In this document: positions 59,001-64,000 of the stretch, one piece after another
How the letters are laid out: each line of letters starts with the position of its first letter
Position numbering within the stretch: position 1 is the first letter of the stretch
Source of the DNA: Lumbricus rubellus
Taxonomy: Eukaryota > Annelida > Clitellata > Crassiclitellata > Lumbricidae
Assembly (NCBI GenBank): GCA_945859605.1
Contig: OX243817.1
Span: forward strand, 21,794,623 to 21,858,622
DNA length: 64,000 nucleotides
Direction of reading: 5' to 3'
Program-made: the position numbers and the translations under genes
Notes under the pieces: model-generated
The model's database searches: none
What the model saw: the letters and a program-made list of their open reading frames with translations, nothing else
What the model was told of the DNA's origin: nothing

Positions 59001-60095
59001 ATATACAGACAACATCTGTCAGTTTGTACAATCGGCTCATACGCGTTTTTTACAGCAAATGTTTACTAAACGGAATTTAGAATCAAACAACGCACATAGT
59101 CCAACATTCAGCTGTCGTGCGCTTTAGTTTTGGCCACGCTTGTCTAAATAGACGCTAAAGAAGAATAGGCTAATGATCTGAGACTCTGTTGTGAACGTGG
59201 TGTTTTTCTAAGAAGAGCTTTTTGTTAGCCTACTTGGGAGACTCACATACGTCGTTTTGGGCGTTGCAATAATAGTTCAACTGAAACGGACAGACGAAAT
59301 TCAATGCAGATTGTTCAAAGCGATCCATCTTCGACGCGACCTGTCTTGATACAACGAGAAGACTAGGCCCATATGGATCTGCAGGGAAAAAATAACGCAT
59401 GCCGTTTCAGTCAAGAAGTAACAATGATTCAGATTCCTTTCCAAACGACGCATTTGCTATTTTAATGGCGAATCGCTGTGAGGAAGACTTTTCAAATGAC
59501 CAGAACGACTATGCACATACAAATATATATATATATATATATAGGCCTATATGCTGAAAAATGCACATCTACATTTTGTTTGACATTATTTTGGATATCG
59601 TTCGCTTTTTATGGAAGCTATTCTTCTTATTATTCACATTCTCTGCCCTTAGGCATGTTCGTATGTCCACTAACGCCATTTTCTTCTGTTCTGTGCTTCT
59701 CTCTTTGGTCCACTGTATCCATCCTCTGTCAGCATCCAGTCCAGCAGCTATAGGGACGCTATAATTTCCACTGCCTTTCAGAAGGTGCAGTATTGAAAGG
59801 CGATCAGAAGACGCCCAACCCATTGAGAACGGAACTATCTGCTATATACTCGTTATTTAGAGATTGGCATGTAGCGCACAATAAGCGAAGTCCCGACGAT
59901 GGTGGCAATAGAGCTCATTAAGGTTCCCCATTAAGTTCAGCATTATCACACAAGGACTAATGCGTGCTGCTAAACTCCTCGCAGCAACTTAAGATTATCA
60001 ATGGCACATAGTTATTGTGGTTAACTAAATTGTTTGGTGATATTACTCGAAACGTGGTCGTCGTTTTTGATTGTAATGTGCCTCTCACCGATGTA
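59000..60095. other. Duplicated intergenic block, E-F copy
   Basis: Counterpart of 47890-49200. The middle part differs: this copy has a (TA)n run (59525-59543) and a segment 59570-59840 where the other copy has the TA-flanked MITE. No gene is proposed. Confidence 0.6.
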
Positions 60096-60730
60096 TGTAT
60101 GTATGGTATGTATGTATGTATGTGTGTATGTATGTATGTATGTATGCATGCATGCATGCATGCATTCATGCATGCATGTACTGTATGTATGTATGTATGT
60201 ATGTATGTATGTATGTATGTATGTATGTATGTATGTATGTATGTATGTATGTATGTATGTATGTATGTATGTATGTATGTATGTATGTATGTATGTATGT
60301 ATGTATGTATGTATGTATATATAAGTGTGTATGTATGTAAGTTACAGTATGTATGTATGTATGTATGTATGTATGTATGTATGTATGTATGTATGTATGT
60401 ATGTATGTATGTATGTATGTATGTATGTATGTATGTATGTATGTATGTATGTATGTATGTATGTATGTATGTATGTATGTATGTATGTATGTATGAATGA
60501 CGAATGTATGTATGTATGATGCATATGTATGTACATACATAATACATGCACACATATGATCGCGCTAAATTGCCTCCATTGGGTCAGCAGCACCGTGAGA
60601 ACGCAACGTCCACAAATATACATAATACATACATACATACAAATGCATTCATACAAACATATGCATTAATATACATGCATACATACATACATACATACAT
60701 ACATACATACATACATACATACATACATTT
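60090..60730. repeat. (ATGT)n and (ACAT)n microsatellites
   Basis: About 400 bp of TATG/ATGT tetramer repeats (60090-60520) with a GCAT-rich sub-block near 60145-60175, followed after about 100 bp by the complementary CATA tetramer (60620-60728). The two arrays are inverted relative to each other and could form a long hairpin. Confidence 0.95.
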
Positions 60731-61062
60731 TTTCTGTTGCGCGCATTTGTCTGCGCGCATTTGTTTGCGCGCTTTGTCGGTGGTATTTTTGGGTAGTTTC
60801 TGTTGCCGCAGAACACAAATGCATGGGCTAAGCATGCTTATACGAGCCTATTAACAGAGGGATCTGATAGTAGCACGTTGTATGCGTAGAGCAGGTAGTA
60901 AAACAATAGTGACTTGAGAGTGACGTTTTATATCAGCATCAAATCGCTAATGCTCTTATGTTGTCAAAATAGATATACAATTGTACAATGTACACTTCAT
61001 CATAAATGTTGAATAAACCCAACAGAATAGGCTGGTTCGAAAATGAATCCAGGGACTTTATC

Positions 61063-63352
61063 TTAAGCACGCTTAATCATCATTCGACTGGTCTTAAGAG
61101 CATACGATTTGCTCAGCTCCAGAAAAACTAAAGGATTCCAGGAAAAAGGTTGCGATGCACCGTACTTGCAGTTAAGACAAGCGCAGAAACAAGCATTGTA
61201 CCAGAAGCCGCCCGGGTACGATATAGCACATGTGCTTTTCTTTGGTGTGTTGTCTCGATCGGATGTTGAGAATTTCATTCCGTTCTGAAAGACGACTCCA
61301 GAATACATCATGCTGTTGAAGGCGTCGCCTGCATCTCCCACGTAACCAAACACGTTCAGTGCGTAACCAAGCGTCTCTGATGTTATGAAGAATGAATCGT
61401 ATTCAGCTGAAAACCAGTTTCCTTCTTCCATTGACTGTATTTCGATGCGTAGACGGTAGGGGGCGTTGATCGTCAGTTGGTACATTTTCTCAAGTCCAAG
61501 CCAGAAGTTTTTGTTTATGACTCCGAATCCGTTTTTGTAGAACATCCAGATTTTGTTGAAGTCGACGCTTCCGTCCACCCTCTGCTGGATGACGATCCAG
61601 TTATTGATCGACATCAGTGGTGTGTCCATGGTGAAGGTTGGAATTGTCACATTTACCGTAACGAATGAAGCCATATACGTTCCTGGACATAATGATTTTT
61701 CTTGTCAATACATTCAGCAAAAAATATCTAGGCTTTCTAATGAACTCTGTCAGTTAACCAATATCAACTAGGTTTAGAAATGAACGATCCAGAGCTTTTG
61801 AAATCTTGATATATAAACTTCACACAAAGCAACAGCTACTCTCAAACGCGGGAGACTTTACCAAACAAAGTCCTATTTACTTCTAAGATACGGTACTGCA
61901 AATAGGAATCAACGGACTATTCTAAGGGTCAGAATGATTTACAAGAGGTCTAATAACAACTTAGGCCAAATGAGAGTAATTTGCAAAACCATGGGCGCCC
62001 GCAGAAATTTTTGCAGAAGAGGAAAAACACGATGTCCGAAGAAATTATTTTAAAATCAATAAGTAGTAGCTAAAAAGTAGGCTTCTGGAGGCGTAACATA
62101 GGCTATAAGTTGAAAAGGTAAATGAATAAATGAATTAAAAACCCAGAAGTAGTAGTTAGAAAAATAGGTGTCAATTTTCCAGGGAGTGCAAGTGCCCCCC
62201 TCTTGCCCCTATGTGCGGGCGCCCATGTGCAAAACATATGTAACAAAGAAAAAAGCTACGCCACTTTCGTCGGATGGAGTAGGCCTATGTGATGCGCAAA
62301 ATGATATAGCCTACAGGTTTGTATTTAATTCCACTAGACATAATTTATGGACTAGAATAATTCATGATAATATTATTAGCAAGTCTAACTTAGCAATGCA
62401 TGACAAGATAAAGATTGACAGAAATCCATTGTTGAATACGCTAAGCCTGTCTTTCCTTAAGAACGTGTGGATCCGTAACCTATTATGCTTACCTACATAG
62501 GGTTGGTCCTCTTGAATCTGAAACCCAACCATTGCAATAAAGTAAAACATTGTTTCGAAAGAGGAAAAACTCAATGAAATGATAAACGTACAATGTTACA
62601 TACTGTACACAATAATGCAATATAACTCATAGACGTGATAATAAAATATAGTAATTATAACCGAATAGTAATGTAAAGCAAATGCTAAAAAGGGTAAGGC
62701 AGATGACGATGATGATGATGATGCTGAAGATAACGGTGATGATGACGACGAGTAAGCCTACAGGTTAGATGAAAATTACACATAGAAAGGTCTACAAAAA
62801 AATAAAAAAAATAAAAAAAATGGCAACCAACAATGGCGACCATCCCACAATAACTCAATACTGTCAATGCGCTCAAACCTGAGCAAGTAGGCGACCTTAA
62901 ATATTATGAGTAGGCCTAAATCATATTATACTCGAAGACCATAACAAGGGTAACTTTCATTTAGAAATAATCAAGTGTTCCATTATATTTGGCTTTAAAA
63001 CTAGACTTGTTTAAGTCTTATTGAATAAAGCAAAGTATTTAACCTGATGATGGATGCACGACAGAGACTGTTCATAGCACTTTGGTCGACTGAAGAATAT
63101 ACCGCAGGTTTTGTCCACGCTGTCATAGTTGAAGTTCTCACAGAACGAGAATCGCTGACACTGAAGGGCGCAGTCCAGAACTGAATCCAATGAAAAAGAA
63201 TCGGAAGGTTTGTCGACGGCGCATAGTTCGAATCCAGGTGAAGCCACCGACACTTGAAACTGACGCACATCAGACAACTGATCGCATGATAATACGATGG
63301 CATCTCCGAATGCACAGGAAAAAATCGCAACCAGAACCAATAAGATAAACAT
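61063..63352 (-). CDS. Gene F: secreted PAN-FReD protein lacking the FN2-like exon
   Basis: Exons: 63044-63352 (103 codons from the ATG aligned with gene E; ATGs at 63358 and 63364 are also in frame; leader MFILLVLVAIFSCAFGDA; PAN with [17 protein letters not shown]), 62493-62517 (25-nt microexon, IQEDQPYV, gtaagc donor) and 61063-61682 (620-nt FRe[33 protein letters not shown]). About 317 residues. No cysteine exon is found in the 810 bp between microexon and FReD; a hAT MITE lies there instead. Because the missing exon is phase 1-1, the frame is kept. The calcium-site-like motif is DRDNT rather than D-x-D-N-D, so metal binding may differ. It and gene E share PAN exon and 5' flank. Confidence 0.88.
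61990..62227. mobile_element. hAT-type MITE (238 bp) in gene F
   Basis: CATGGGCGCCCGCAG and CTGCGGGCGCCCATG-like ends are flanked by a perfect 8-bp duplication TGCAAAAC (61982-61989 and 62228-62235). Same family as 6518-6938, sharing CAATTTTCCAGGG and CCTCTTGCCCCTATGTGCGG. It sits in the intron where paralogues have the cysteine exon. Confidence 0.9.
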
Positions 63353-64000
63353 GTTCATATTCAAAATATTCCTCTGTTACGATAAAACGTTGAGTGTATC
63401 CAGTCAGCTGACCTACTCTTCAAATACGCTTCGTTTTCCTATAAGCTTACTTTATCATCGAGTTAGCTATTTGATTGCCTATCAATGCAAAATAATCACA
63501 TTTCTCTGAATCTATATTATAAAAAATTTGGTGTGTACCGGTGCCTTTGTGCAAAGAAAAAATAATGTCTTCAATACTATGTTCATTTTCTAATTCATTT
63601 TGTGGCACTGCTTCGGATCGCTATCATTCACTCTTGAAAATGTCTTGTCATCAGAGATTCTTATATGGTCCATCTTCCACAGAAATCGACCGATGCGAGC
63701 TGAAGTCTTGATTATTATTTTAACGTTGTTTACATAAAGCACTGCATGGTTGAGTATTGTCTTATTCAGACGCAGAGTAAATCGATGGAATACTTTTGTC
63801 ACGATCTTTTGGCAACACTCAGAACTTTATCTAGAAAGAAGAGAGAGAGATAATTTCAACATGTCCGAACACATGTAGGCTAACAAATTCTGTGTGTAGA
63901 TAAAATACACAACCGATTGAATGCAGGGCTCATCAATGCTCTCTAATTCATGTTGCACTTTCTTTGTGATTTGAGATGAGTGTATGATGTGTATCTCTCA
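63353..64000. promoter_or_regulatory. 5' flank of gene F, conserved with gene E
   Basis: Aligns with 55642-56640 upstream of gene E through TGTGTCCAGTCAGC-like, TTTTGTGGCACTGC, AAAATGTCTTGTCAT and AACACATGTAGGCTA blocks. Two paralogous promoters conserved over several hundred bases suggest recent duplication and perhaps shared regulation. No specific TATA box or factor site is asserted. Confidence 0.5.

Noticed and set aside
59957..60656. Long frames of repeated YIHT or MYVC
   Set aside because: Pure tetranucleotide microsatellite translation.

Overview
This is eukaryotic DNA from a multicellular animal, most likely a marine invertebrate. The evidence is spliced genes with signal peptides and extracellular PAN, fibronectin-II-like and fibrinogen-related modules, non-LTR retrotransposon fragments of L2/CR1 and RTE-like type, tRNA-derived SINEs, solo-LTR-like segments, hAT, mariner and piggyBac-type non-autonomous elements, and many microsatellites. 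The phylum cannot be fixed from this window; foldback elements with short-unit arms recall the TU elements of sea urchin.

The core of the window is a head-to-tail, minus-strand family of secreted lectin-like genes. Seven copies are visible: gene 0 (168-1052, partial, running off the left edge), gene X (4467-8511), A (14455-18655), B (20401-25096), C (27253-31561), D (43195-46138), E (51312-55641) and F (61063-63352), of which X is the most divergent member. The shared plan is exon 1 (signal peptide plus PAN/apple domain, ending in phase 0), a microexon of 25-34 nt (phase 0 to 1), a fibronectin-II-like cysteine exon (phase 1-1) and one 620-nt exon carrying the whole fibrinogen-related domain (FReD). 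F and X lack the cysteine exon, and in X the FReD is split over two exons. All frames close across the predicted junctions. These are probably secreted recognition or lectin proteins; function is inferred from domains only. A, B and C are recent tandem duplicates with a repeat unit of about 6-7 kb. One unrelated gene, a two-exon beta-propeller-like protein, lies on the plus strand at 40773-42321 in the 11.6 kb gap between C and D.

Between and inside the genes are ten hAT-type MITEs bounded by 8-bp target duplications, foldback-like elements whose arms are short tandem units (two with 9-bp duplications), two tiny TTAA-flanked elements, mariner fragments, LINE 3' ends, two SINE families, a 74-bp minisatellite and long microsatellites.

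The most unusual signal is at the scale of a few bases. The window is studded with TAGGCCTA, TAGGCTA, TAGCCTA and TACATGTA. Comparing paralogous introns, copies of dispersed repeats, and conserved reading frames of LINE and mariner fragments shows that these are insertions of GGCCTA, GGCTA, GCCTA or CATGTA immediately after a pre-existing TA. They look like excision footprints of TA-targeting transposons or an undescribed TA-directed micro-insertion process.
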